DNA of 19,696 bases from GWA1-39-11 sp964640435 (GTDB lineage: Bacteria; Patescibacteriota; Microgenomatia; Levybacterales; GWA1-39-11): assembly GCA_964640435.1 (NCBI GenBank), contig CAZXFJ010000019.1, positions 1-19,696 on the forward strand. Reading direction: 5' to 3'. The notes below the pieces were generated by a model that saw only the letters and a list, made by a program, of their open reading frames with translations, was not told the origin of the DNA and did not search any database. The position numbers and the translations under genes were made by a program. This document shows, one piece after another, positions 1 to 6,518 of the stretch. Every line of letters begins with the position of its first letter. Position 1 is the stretch's first letter.

Positions 1-1
1 A

Positions 2-490
2 ACATCAGCAAACATTGCATTCATCCTAACTATTCCAGGAGTTGGTAACGGAGGGAATGGACTTAACAATAGCCCTACTCCTTCATCACGAACAGTTGAA
101 GTTACAGCAACAATTAATGGAACAGAAAAAACATCATCAGGTCAACTTACATATGACCCTGCAAGCGGATCATTTAAAGGAACAATTGCTATTGCTGCAA
201 CAGGTCTTAACACAATTAAAGCACGCGTTAACAACTCACTTTGGAAATCACTTGGTAATCTTACCCTTACAACAGGTCAAACTGTAAATACTCCCGCATC
301 AGAACTTATAACAGGAGATATTAACCAAGATAACCTTCTTAACCTTATTGATTACAACTTGCTTATCTCATGTTTTGGAAGCAAATCTTGCCAATACAAG
401 ACTCAATCAGACCTTAACATGGATGGTAAAGTTGATGAAGCAGATCTAAATATTCTTTTTGCAGAATTTGCAAATCGAGAAGGACAATAA
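2..490 (+). CDS. Secreted protein with C-terminal dockerin-like domain (5' partial)
   Basis: This reading frame is open from the window edge to a TAA, giving 162 residues with no N-terminus. Residues 1-95 are Thr/Ser/Gly/Asn-rich and beta-like, as in extracellular carbohydrate-binding or Ig-type modules. Residues 105-158 carry two calcium-loop repeats: D106-x-N108-x-D110 ending at D117, and D137-x-N139-x-D141-G ending at D148. Each is followed by a hydrophobic helix (YNLLISCF and LNILFAEF), which is the duplicated F-hand layout of type I dockerins. Two cysteines (C124, C130) lie between the repeats. The next gene starts 2 nt downstream, so the two are probably co-transcribed. Dockerins normally bind cohesins; no cohesin is visible here, and in bacteria of this kind such domains may instead serve surface assembly (inference). 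An alternative is a generic EF-hand surface protein. Confidence 0.75.
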   Translation, partial: TSANIAFILTIPGVGNGGNGLNNSPTPSSRTVEVTATINGTEKTSSGQLTYDPASGSFKGTIAIAATGLNTIKARVNNSLWKSLGNLTLTTGQTVNTPASELITGDINQDNLLNLIDYNLLISCFGSKSCQYKTQSDLNMDGKVDEADLNILFAEFANREGQ

Positions 491-492
491 AT

Positions 493-1473
493 ATGGACCC
501 AACTAAACCCACTACTCCTCCAACAAACACAACAACAGAAGTAAATAAAGATATAAGTAAAATAAATAATCTTCCAAAAAATAAGAAAATTATCGGTGCA
601 ATTATTATTGCTCTTATCGTTCTATCAATCCCTGCTACTCTCTTTCTAATCAGCCAAAGCCAAGATACAAGACAACGTGCAGCAAGTATTCCTATTTCAA
701 AAATTGTTTTTAGTCCAGGTGGTTTTGCTACAAAACCTGGAACATACATAGCTATGTCAGTTCTTGCATATGATTCACAAGGAAACCCAATTACAAATGA
801 CGTTCAGTATCAATGGGGAATGAGCTCAACTGGAACTGTAGGATCACTAATTTCAGTTTCCGGAAACATTGCAACATTTGAAGCAAAGAATTTAGGACAC
901 GGAGATATATATGTTACCGCTGCAAACAATGAAGGTGGTATGACTTCATCAATTCCAGTAGATGTTACAGTAAATGGACTAAGTCCAACCCCTACAAATA
1001 CACCAACGCCAACAAACTCTCCGACCCCAACTCCAACAGATATTCCTACTCCAACACCAAGTCTTTCTCCTATCCCTACAAACAATCCAACTCCAACTCA
1101 AGCACTACCTTCTATGACAATAAAGCCATCAAAAACTTTAACACCAACTAAAAAATTAACTCCTACACCAACAAGACGAGTAACACCGACTCCAACACCT
1201 TTTGCTACTAAATGCACAGCCCCTAAGATTACTTTCTATTCTGATACAAGCAGAAATGGAGCTGGAACAGTAAACATGATCTGGTCACCTGTAACTGGCG
1301 CTAAAACATATACGGTACAACGTCAATTCTTCTTTGGATGGCAAACAATTTCAACAACATCAAGTAACTCTTTCAAAGGATCTGATGGTGTTGGAGATGC
1401 TAACTGGAGAATTTTTGTATCAAATGGAACATGTAAACCACTTCCAGGACCAGCAACATATATTGATCCATAA
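493..1473 (+). CDS. Membrane-anchored Ig-like/FN3-like surface protein with Thr-Pro linker
   Basis: This 326-residue protein has a short cytoplasmic N-terminus rich in Thr/Pro/Lys and one transmembrane helix at about 33-54. A QDTRQRAAS junction follows, of a kind I associate with surface proteins of Microgenomates-type bacteria. Residues 68-161 form a beta-rich Ig-like module (IVFSPGG, YQWGMSS, VDVTV). Residues 164-237 are a low-complexity PTPT linker, as in cell-wall-spanning spacers. Residues 241-326 resemble a fibronectin-III or small beta-sandwich domain (KITFYSD, MIWSPVTGAKTYTVQR) with a Cys at each end (C241, C314), possibly disulfide-bonded. The start has AAGGA about 9 nt upstream, overlapping the end of the dockerin gene, so the pair is likely one transcript and translationally coupled. 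The ligand is unknown; a role in surface display or adhesion is inference. Confidence 0.8.
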   Translation: MDPTKPTTPPTNTTTEVNKDISKINNLPKNKKIIGAIIIALIVLSIPATLFLISQSQDTRQRAASIPISKIVFSPGGFATKPGTYIAMSVLAYDSQGNPITNDVQYQWGMSSTGTVGSLISVSGNIATFEAKNLGHGDIYVTAANNEGGMTSSIPVDVTVNGLSPTPTNTPTPTNSPTPTPTDIPTPTPSLSPIPTNNPTPTQALPSMTIKPSKTLTPTKKLTPTPTRRVTPTPTPFATKCTAPKITFYSDTSRNGAGTVNMIWSPVTGAKTYTVQRQFFFGWQTISTTSSNSFKGSDGVGDANWRIFVSNGTCKPLPGPATYIDP

Positions 1474-1491
1474 CTCCTGACCCTCTATACT
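1463..1491 (+). promoter_or_regulatory. uppP promoter, leaderless type
   Basis: TTGATC (1463-1468), a 17-nt spacer and TATACT (1486-1491) form a good sigma70-type promoter. The -10 box ends 6 nt before the uppP ATG at 1498, so transcription should begin on or next to the start codon. There is no SD sequence. The -35 box lies inside the end of the preceding gene. Confidence 0.65.
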
Positions 1492-1497
1492 TAACAC

Positions 1498-2274
1498 ATG
1501 GACTTTTTACAGGCTATTATCTTAGGAGTTGTTGAGGGAATCTCAGAGTTCCTACCAATCTCCTCCACGGGTCATCTTATCCTTACAACTCATCTTTTGG
1601 GAATAACTCAAACAGAATTTGTTAAGACTTTTGAGATCGCAATTCAGTCAGGAGCAATACTTTCTGTAATACTTCTCTACTGGAAAAAGATGCTTAAAGA
1701 CACTGAGCTTTTGAAGCGTGTTATAGTTGCTTTTATCCCAACTGCAATCGTTGGTTTTATTCTCTATAAGTTCATAAAACAGTTCCTTCTTGGAAATGAA
1801 ATCGTAGTTCTTTCTGCTCTTTTAATAGGAGGTTTGGCATTAATTTTAATTGAATATTTCTTCAAGAAAACAAAGTTTCAAAAAGAGTCCGAAGACCATC
1901 AGATTACATATAAAAACGCCGCGATAATAGGTCTATTTCAAGCAATCGCAGTAATACCTGGGGTAAGCCGGTCTGCGGCATCAATAGTCGGTGCAATGCT
2001 ACTTGGGACAAGCAGAAAGACTGCGGTCGAATTCTCCTTTTTACTCGCTGTTCCAACAATTCTTGCTGCAACAATTCTTGATCTAAAAGAAACAAGCTTT
2101 AGCTTTACTTCTAATGAATGGATGCTTCTTTTTGTTGGATTTGTGGTCTCATTTCTATCTGCTCTTGTAGCGATAAAGTGGTTTATAAAATTTGTTCAAA
2201 CTAATACTTTTATTCCATTTGGTATCTACAGAATAGTTCTTGCAGTACTCTACTTTCTTCTAATAATTAAATAG
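1498..2274 (+). CDS. uppP: Undecaprenyl-diphosphate phosphatase (UppP/BacA)
   Basis: UppP hydrolyses undecaprenyl diphosphate to the monophosphate, recycling the lipid carrier for peptidoglycan and surface polymers; it also confers bacitracin resistance. The 258-residue length is usual for the family. The first signature, EGISEFLPISSTGH (13-26), has the conserved glutamates E13 and E17, the SSTG turn and H26. The second, PGVSRSAASIVGAMLLG (154-170), has R158 of the catalytic site. Seven or more hydrophobic helices span the chain. The start follows a -10 box at 6 nt with no SD, so the message is probably leaderless. Downstream genes run on the opposite strand. The gene fits functionally with tagA and mreB later in the window (envelope biogenesis). 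Confidence 0.96.
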   Translation: MDFLQAIILGVVEGISEFLPISSTGHLILTTHLLGITQTEFVKTFEIAIQSGAILSVILLYWKKMLKDTELLKRVIVAFIPTAIVGFILYKFIKQFLLGNEIVVLSALLIGGLALILIEYFFKKTKFQKESEDHQITYKNAAIIGLFQAIAVIPGVSRSAASIVGAMLLGTSRKTAVEFSFLLAVPTILAATILDLKETSFSFTSNEWMLLFVGFVVSFLSALVAIKWFIKFVQTNTFIPFGIYRIVLAVLYFLLIIK

Positions 2275-2340
2275 TTTGTTTGGGGAGATTGAGTTTGCCG
2301 GCTGTTGCCGAGCGAAACAGGTTCCCCCCTGACCTACTTC

Positions 2341-2997
2341 TTACGAAGCGTTCTTGCCGTGACCAAGGTCCGTGCGCATTGGAATCCCCTGCTTGCAGAT
2401 CGGGCAATCTGCGGGATCATGCGTCACCATGTCGACACTTGTCAGACAAATGAGTTCAGGAACACCAAGGACCTCCTTGGTAACACCACCGCGGTTGTTG
2501 AGTGCGCAGGCCGCGACAACTTCGCCGCCGACTTCTTCAGCCGCCTCGACTGTCTTCCTGGCGGTTTCCCCGGTGTTGAGTACATCCTCAACGACCAGTA
2601 CGCGTTTGCCAGCAACAAGCTTCTCGTAACCTCTTTTGATCACAAAACGCCCTGTTTCGGCATAGCACTTGTACCCCTCAGGGGTATCAGGCAACTTGAT
2701 GGTCTCTTTCTCGGCGTAAACCGAGAGAACGTCGAGCTTGAAACCCAACAATTGATAGGTCATCCACTGACCGAGAATGACTCCACCGATTGCAGGTGCC
2801 ACTACGACGTCTGGCCTAAAGCCGAAAACGTCTAACGCCATCATGTTGCAAAGCTGGCGTACTTGCTCGACGTGTGGATAGACCGCGTCCTTGTTGACGT
2901 AGTCTGACCCGTGCCTACCTGAGGAGTACTGGAAATGACTGCCAGTGATGACAGCTCCCAAATCCTCAAGCATTTGATCTGGTGCTCTGTAGTCCAT
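2341..2997 (-). CDS. pyrE: Orotate phosphoribosyltransferase
   Basis: PyrE joins orotate to PRPP, giving OMP, in the pyrimidine pathway. The 218-residue protein has the PRPP-binding signature VLVVEDVLNTGET at 133-145, the GGVILG loop at 71-76 and an N-terminal SGRHGSDYVNKD stretch typical of OPRTases. The C-terminus carries CPIC at 198-201 followed by KQGIP, a variant tail seen in some PyrE-like proteins; there is no second cysteine pair, so I do not claim zinc binding. The start is fixed by GGGGAGGA at 3001-3008, just upstream of the ATG and overlapping the pyrF stop. Only 10 nt separate the two genes, so pyrF-pyrE form an operon. Base composition is visibly GC-richer than in uppP or tagA. 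The substrate call is supported by the pyrF neighbour. Confidence 0.92.
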   Translation of the reverse strand: MDYRAPDQMLEDLGAVITGSHFQYSSGRHGSDYVNKDAVYPHVEQVRQLCNMMALDVFGFRPDVVVAPAIGGVILGQWMTYQLLGFKLDVLSVYAEKETIKLPDTPEGYKCYAETGRFVIKRGYEKLVAGKRVLVVEDVLNTGETARKTVEAAEEVGGEVVAACALNNRGGVTKEVLGVPELICLTSVDMVTHDPADCPICKQGIPMRTDLGHGKNAS

Positions 2998-3007
2998 GAT
3001 TCCTCCC

Positions 3008-3790
3008 CTATGCTACTTTCAATCCTTCATCAATCATTCGAAGGATATTTGCAACAGCATCAAGCGGGTTGGGGGCATTCGAGATCGATCTACCAATGAT
3101 CTGAATGTCCGCACCATTTTTGGCTGCGTTGAAAGGTGTATCAACCGCGAACTGATCGTTCGGGTCGTCGCCGGGTGTACGAATACCCGGGCAATAGGAA
3201 AGCATGTTTTCAAGCAGGCCCTCCTCTCTGAGCATGGGCGCCTCGAGCGCCGAACAGATAATTCCATCCGCACCGACTCTTGCCAACCGATACCCAAACC
3301 GTTTTACGGCTGTTTCGCGGTTGTCATCCTCCCTGAAAAGGGAGGTGCATTCGTCATTGCTGATATTGGTGAGAACCGTCACACCGAGAAAATCGCTGCC
3401 TGCTTCGTGAGCTGCTGCGACGGCGGCTTCGAGTGTTTCCATAGCCTGCGGCGCGTGGCCGTTGACCATTCTGGCACCAAGCGGTGCGAGAGCAATAAGC
3501 GCTCGCTCAACCGTGTTCTTGATGTCGTGAAGCTTGACGTCGATGAACTCTTGACCATCCAAAAGGTCAAATAGTTCGTAGTTCTGATCGAATACAGCCA
3601 GACGCTCCTCTCTTGTGAATTTTTTGGCCGTGATTTTGGCGAAAACGGAGTAGATATATTCGTACCCCACTTTAAAACCGCCAATGTGGCCTCCAAGTTC
3701 TCTCACTGTACCCAGCGCCCTGAGCGGATGATCGACGTCCAAGGGGTGAATAACCCGGTCTCGAAGCGTCAACTCTGCTCGCGTTGTCAT
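3008..3790 (-). CDS. pyrF: Orotidine-5'-phosphate decarboxylase
   Basis: PyrF decarboxylates OMP to UMP, the final step of de novo pyrimidine synthesis. In the 260 residues I see PLDVD (16-20) for the first strand, K40 in GFKVG, and the catalytic motif FIDVKLHDIKNTV with D84, K86 and D89. Also present are VNGHA (109-113), the phosphate-binding PGIRTPGDD (201-209) and IIGRSIS (231-237). All parts of the family active site are present. The ATG is preceded by AAGGAG at 3799-3804 with an 8-nt spacer, a classical SD that most genes in this window lack. The gene leads the pyrF-pyrE operon. GC-rich codons (GCG, CGC, GTC, GAC) contrast with the AT-rich flanks. No carAB, pyrB, pyrC or pyrD is nearby, so orotate must come from elsewhere or be scavenged (inference). 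Confidence 0.94.
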   Translation of the reverse strand: MTTRAELTLRDRVIHPLDVDHPLRALGTVRELGGHIGGFKVGYEYIYSVFAKITAKKFTREERLAVFDQNYELFDLLDGQEFIDVKLHDIKNTVERALIALAPLGARMVNGHAPQAMETLEAAVAAAHEAGSDFLGVTVLTNISNDECTSLFREDDNRETAVKRFGYRLARVGADGIICSALEAPMLREEGLLENMLSYCPGIRTPGDDPNDQFAVDTPFNAAKNGADIQIIGRSISNAPNPLDAVANILRMIDEGLKVA

Positions 3791-3820
3791 GTCCTAAACT
3801 CCTTAATAAATGTGCAACCT

Positions 3821-3834
3821 CGTTCGAATGAACG
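3821..3834. promoter_or_regulatory. Inverted repeat in the pyrF upstream region (candidate operator)
   Basis: CGTTC-GAAT-GAACG is a perfect 5-bp inverted repeat 31 nt upstream of the pyrF start. A second palindrome, CTAGGAACTAG, lies at 3864-3874. A weak -10 candidate (TATACC, minus strand) lies at about 3848-3853, between the two repeats, with no convincing -35. A regulator-binding site or 5' leader hairpin controlling pyrFE is possible but not shown. Confidence 0.3.
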
Positions 3835-3967
3835 TGGCTTATGTCACGGTATATTCCTCCGTGCTAGGAACTAGCTTCACTCACACAGCGATTGCATAAG
3901 CAAAACGATAGATTAGGCTGATTCTAGCAGAAAAGAAAATTGATTAAAATGGATTGAATTGAAGGGA

Positions 3968-4177
3968 TTATTCGCCTTTTGCTTGGATTCCTAGAAGATA
4001 AAGAACTGCTTCTTTTTTGTAGCGACGATCTCCTCTTGAATTGATACGAATTGCAGGAAGTTTACCGCGTTTACCCCATCGCTTAATTGTTAATGGTGAA
4101 ACTCTTAAAATTTCAGCGACCTCACGTACAGTAAGTAGATCTGGAAGGTTGTCGATTGATATATTTTGCTGTGGCAT
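3968..4177 (-). CDS. Small MerR/excisionase-type helix-turn-helix protein
   Basis: This 69-residue protein is almost entirely one DNA-binding domain. LLTVREVAEILRVSPLTIKR (14-33) is the helix-turn-helix, with the classic sequence 'T-x-x-EVAEIL-x-VS-x-x-TI-x-RW'. GKLPAIRINSRGDRRYKKEAVLYLL (38-62) is the wing plus the final helix of the HTH_17 family. This family includes phage excisionases but also many small chromosomal regulators. No integrase or att site is visible, so I do not call it an excisionase. It lies on the same strand as tagA, 182 nt downstream of that gene, with its own promoter candidates and probably its own transcript. There is no SD before the ATG. Targets are unknown; the adjacent pyrF upstream region is one candidate (inference from position only). 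Confidence 0.85.
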   Translation of the reverse strand: MPQQNISIDNLPDLLTVREVAEILRVSPLTIKRWGKRGKLPAIRINSRGDRRYKKEAVLYLLGIQAKGE

Positions 4178-4200
4178 ACTATTTGTTTTTACTTCTTATC

Positions 4201-4247
4201 TGTATAAGATGTGTAACTAGACTAACAAACACCATCATTGTTGTCAA
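4201..4247 (-). promoter_or_regulatory. Candidate promoter(s) for the HTH gene
   Basis: On the minus strand TTGTTA (4223-4228), a 16-nt spacer and TATACA (4201-4206) give one possible promoter. A perfect -35 TTGACA (4242-4247) with TAGTCT (4219-4224) at 17 nt gives another. Either would leave a short untranslated leader of roughly 15-35 nt without an SD. Confidence 0.35.
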
Positions 4248-4287
4248 TACACTAAAAATACTATTGGATAAAATTAAGTTAAAAATT

Positions 4288-4311
4288 ACTAAACTGACGA
4301 AAAAGTTTAGT
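4288..4311 (-). terminator. Candidate terminator after tagA
   Basis: ACTAAACT (4288-4295) and AGTTTAGT (4304-4311) form a perfect 8-bp stem with an 8-nt loop. Read on the minus strand it is followed by AATTTTTAAC, a short U-rich run, about 50 nt after the tagA stop. The stem is AT-rich, so it may be weak. Confidence 0.4.
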
Positions 4312-4359
4312 TAAAGTTGTTGAAGATTTGGGTCTGAAACTACCCCTATTCGACTGAGG

Positions 4360-5106
4360 CTAGTTACTATTTTTTGAAGATTTTAGACGACTGGTAAGTG
4401 CTTCCAAAAAAATTAGGCCCCCGAAATGCCAAATTCGAAGCTGGCGAAAAAATCTTTGAGGCTGGAGAATTAATCGGAAAAGCCACTCGAGCCCCGCTTG
4501 TCTGACTATCTTTGGTGCGCGAGGAATTTTTCCTGAGATAAAATCAAATGACCCTCCGACAGCCATGATTACTTTAGCTGGAACTTCATCTTTATGCTCA
4601 ATAATCCACTCTTCTTGCTTTGGAAACCCAAGACCCACAAAAAGTATATCTATATCAGAATGTATCATTTTTTCTTTATCGTAAGCCTCTGATGCATATC
4701 CTATAGATATATTAGAGTACTTTTTCTGTAAGCAATTGGCAGCCTCAATTGCTACCCCCTTTTGGCCACCAAAATAGCCTGATTTGACGGGCCGTTTTGA
4801 TAGTCGTGCGAGGACATTTTGCATGAAGTCTACTCCGGAAATTCTAGCCTTAATTGGCCTCCCCAAAAGAGTACTTGCCCATACCACTCCCCACCCATCG
4901 GGTAGGTTGATAGTAGCCTTGTTAAGAAGTTCTCGAAGTTTAGGGTCACGGGATGCTGCCGAAAGCTGCTCAGGGTTAGGGGTAAAGATGACTACCTTGT
5001 CACCCTTTTTCTTACCATCATTAAGGTGTTGTTCAATAAACTCTAGGATCTCCTCTTCACTTGAAGCGGTAATATTGACTCCTAGTATTTGGGTGCTTTT
5101 TAGCAT
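4360..5106 (-). CDS. WecG/TagA/CpsF-family glycosyltransferase
   Basis: This family (GT26) transfers N-acetylmannosamine or a related sugar to an undecaprenyl-linked GlcNAc in teichoic-acid, enterobacterial common antigen or capsule precursors. The 248-residue protein has the family motifs in order: LGVNI (8-12), FTPNPEQLSAAS (41-52), LPDGWGVVWAS (68-78), RISGVDF (88-94), VGLGFPKQEEWI (157-168) and GGSFDFISGKIPRAPKIVRQ (184-203). The last is followed by the GLEWLFRLILQPQR amphipathic tail, which in TagA mediates membrane association. The ATG has no SD; a TATAAT box ends 6 nt upstream. The sugar and acceptor cannot be read from sequence. No other polymer genes are adjacent, apart from uppP on the other side of pyrFE. 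Confidence 0.93.
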   Translation of the reverse strand: MLKSTQILGVNITASSEEEILEFIEQHLNDGKKKGDKVVIFTPNPEQLSAASRDPKLRELLNKATINLPDGWGVVWASTLLGRPIKARISGVDFMQNVLARLSKRPVKSGYFGGQKGVAIEAANCLQKKYSNISIGYASEAYDKEKMIHSDIDILFVGLGFPKQEEWIIEHKDEVPAKVIMAVGGSFDFISGKIPRAPKIVRQAGLEWLFRLILQPQRFFRQLRIWHFGGLIFLEALTSRLKSSKNSN

Positions 5107-5112
5107 GACTAT

Positions 5113-5118
5113 ATTATA
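5113..5118 (-). promoter_or_regulatory. -10 box of tagA, leaderless type
   Basis: TATAAT on the minus strand ends 6 nt before the ATG at 5106, predicting a transcript that begins at the start codon. No good -35 hexamer is present at 16-18 nt. The 5-bp repeat TAGCA/TGCTA (5135-5139 and 5151-5155) overlaps the -35 area. Confidence 0.55.
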
Positions 5119-5360
5119 CTACAAGATCTTTTATTAGCATAACAAAATTTTGCTAAAGAGAATGTATTGGATATTTTTTCTGTACGGGATTTTTGCTTCA
5201 TATTGGGGGTTTTTATAGAAATTGTTTGTTTTAGTTTGGGTTGTTAAAATTTAACTTATATAAGATTTTTTACAATGACTTCTTCTTGTACTCTATTTTA
5301 TGACTTTTTGACCTAAGCTATTCAAACTATAAGTTATATTAGCTTCAGATATTTAGTTAT

Positions 5361-6365
5361 TTAGTCACGATTTATACTTCTCTTATATAGCTCAAGGTTC
5401 TCAAGTGCTACGCCTACACCTCGTACAACGCAAAATAAGGGGTCCTCAGCAACATAGGCGGGTACTCCAGTCTCTCGAGCAATATATGCGTCTAGATTCT
5501 TAAGCAGAACTGTTCCCCCCGTGAGAACTATACCTTTCTCAATAATGTCCGATGCAAGCTCTGGAGGAGTTGCCTCAAACACTTCACGAATAGCAGATAT
5601 GAAGGCTTTAAGAACTGGTTGTATGGCTTCGTTTACTTCTTCCTCCGATATCTCTATTGCCCTTGGCAATCCCGTAATACTGTCACGACCTTTTATCTCC
5701 ATTGTTTTCTGATCTTTTGGGTCAACTATAGCATTTGCCATGTTTACCTTAATGTCTTCTGCAGATCGCTCTCCTACGAGAAGATTAAATCGTTTTCGAA
5801 CATAGTTTGCGATTGCCTCCTCTGTTTTGTTTCCCGCAACTCTTATAGACTTGTGGACTACAACTCCACCGAGTGAAATAACCGCAATATCTGTTGTTCC
5901 TCCACCGGAATCAAGTATCATGTGCCCTGTTGCTTGGGCAATTGGTATCTTTGCACCAATAGCCGCAGCAAGTGGTTCTTCTATTAGAAATACGCTTCCT
6001 GCACCAGCTGCTGCTGTAGCATCAAGAACTGCACGCTTTTCAACCTGTGTAACACCTGATGGGATACATACCATAACCTCGGGTCTCATAAAACGAGTTC
6101 TACCTGCAACCTTATCTATAAAATAGGAAAGCATGGACTGGGTTATGACATAGTCTGCTATAACACCATCTTTAAGGGGACGTGTGGCAACAATATTACC
6201 TGGAGTACGCCCGAGCATCTCTTTTGCCTCTGATCCAACAGCAACTACCTTATTGTCATCGGCTCGAACGGCAACAACTGTAGGCTCATTTAGAACAACC
6301 CCTTCACCGCCAACATATACTAAAATGTTTGCTGTACCGAGATCTATGCCTACGCGTTTGCTCAT
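5361..6365 (-). CDS. mreB: Rod-shape-determining actin homologue MreB
   Basis: MreB polymerises on the inner face of the membrane and guides cell-wall synthesis. The 334-residue length is standard. Phosphate-1 loop GIDLGTANILVY (6-17) and phosphate-2 loop LDSGGGTTDIAVIS (151-164) are visible, as are IEEPLAAAIGA (128-138), KSIRVAGNKTEEAI (172-185) and the adenosine motif VLTGGTVLLKN (280-290). Two positions are uncommon: DSGGG where DIGGG is usual, and LTGGT where LTGGG is usual. The ATG has no SD; TATTAT lies 8 nt upstream. mreC, mreD, rodA and pbp genes are not neighbours. The 5119-5360 gap downstream holds only AT-rich sequence with weak hairpins. Confidence 0.95.
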   Translation of the reverse strand: MSKRVGIDLGTANILVYVGGEGVVLNEPTVVAVRADDNKVVAVGSEAKEMLGRTPGNIVATRPLKDGVIADYVITQSMLSYFIDKVAGRTRFMRPEVMVCIPSGVTQVEKRAVLDATAAAGAGSVFLIEEPLAAAIGAKIPIAQATGHMILDSGGGTTDIAVISLGGVVVHKSIRVAGNKTEEAIANYVRKRFNLLVGERSAEDIKVNMANAIVDPKDQKTMEIKGRDSITGLPRAIEISEEEVNEAIQPVLKAFISAIREVFEATPPELASDIIEKGIVLTGGTVLLKNLDAYIARETGVPAYVAEDPLFCVVRGVGVALENLELYKRSINRD

Positions 6366-6373
6366 ATAAGTGG

Positions 6374-6379
6374 ATAATA
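6374..6379 (-). promoter_or_regulatory. -10 box of mreB
   Basis: TATTAT on the minus strand lies 8 nt before the mreB ATG. Together with the absence of an SD, this suggests a leaderless or nearly leaderless mRNA. The -35 region is weak. Confidence 0.45.
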
Positions 6380-6473
6380 CCCTGTCCTATCTATATCAAA
6401 AAGCCAGTATTCGAGGGTAATACTATTTTATATCATCCAAAAGTAGTCGTTTCAATAGATCAAAGTGAATTGT

Positions 6474-6501
6474 TTGCAATAAATATCAAAATAACTATAA
6501 T
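6474..6501 (+). promoter_or_regulatory. Promoter of the PEGA gene
   Basis: TTGCAA (6474-6479), a 16-nt spacer and TATAAT (6496-6501). The -10 ends 17 nt before the ATG, so a leader of about 10 nt is expected, too short for a normal SD. It is divergent from mreB. Confidence 0.55.
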
Positions 6502-6518
6502 AGTAGTAGGCAAGCTGT

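Noticed and set aside
164..287. Gln/Leu-rich plus-strand frame near the window start
   Set aside because: It is out of frame with the dockerin protein, whose frame is open to the window edge and has clear domain motifs.
810..1085. Gly/Val-rich reading frame on the minus strand
   Set aside because: It is the antisense shadow of the Thr-Pro linker repeats of the surface protein.
976..1203. Thr-Pro repeat tract considered as a CRISPR-like or structural DNA repeat
   Set aside because: Repeats are degenerate at the DNA level and in phase with codons; they encode a protein linker.
2305..2835. Long plus-strand reading frames across pyrE and pyrF (also 2996-3574)
   Set aside because: They lie opposite well-supported enzyme genes; the GC-rich composition keeps antisense frames open.
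3968..4177. HTH protein read as a phage excisionase marking a prophage or integrative element
   Set aside because: No integrase, tRNA target, att repeats or phage genes in the window; the HTH_17 family is common for ordinary chromosomal regulators.
5315..5345. AAGCTA/TAGCTT with inner AACTATAAGTT as an mreB terminator
   Set aside because: Short AT-rich stems, a large mismatched interior and no U-tract on the mreB strand; may be chance in AT-rich sequence.
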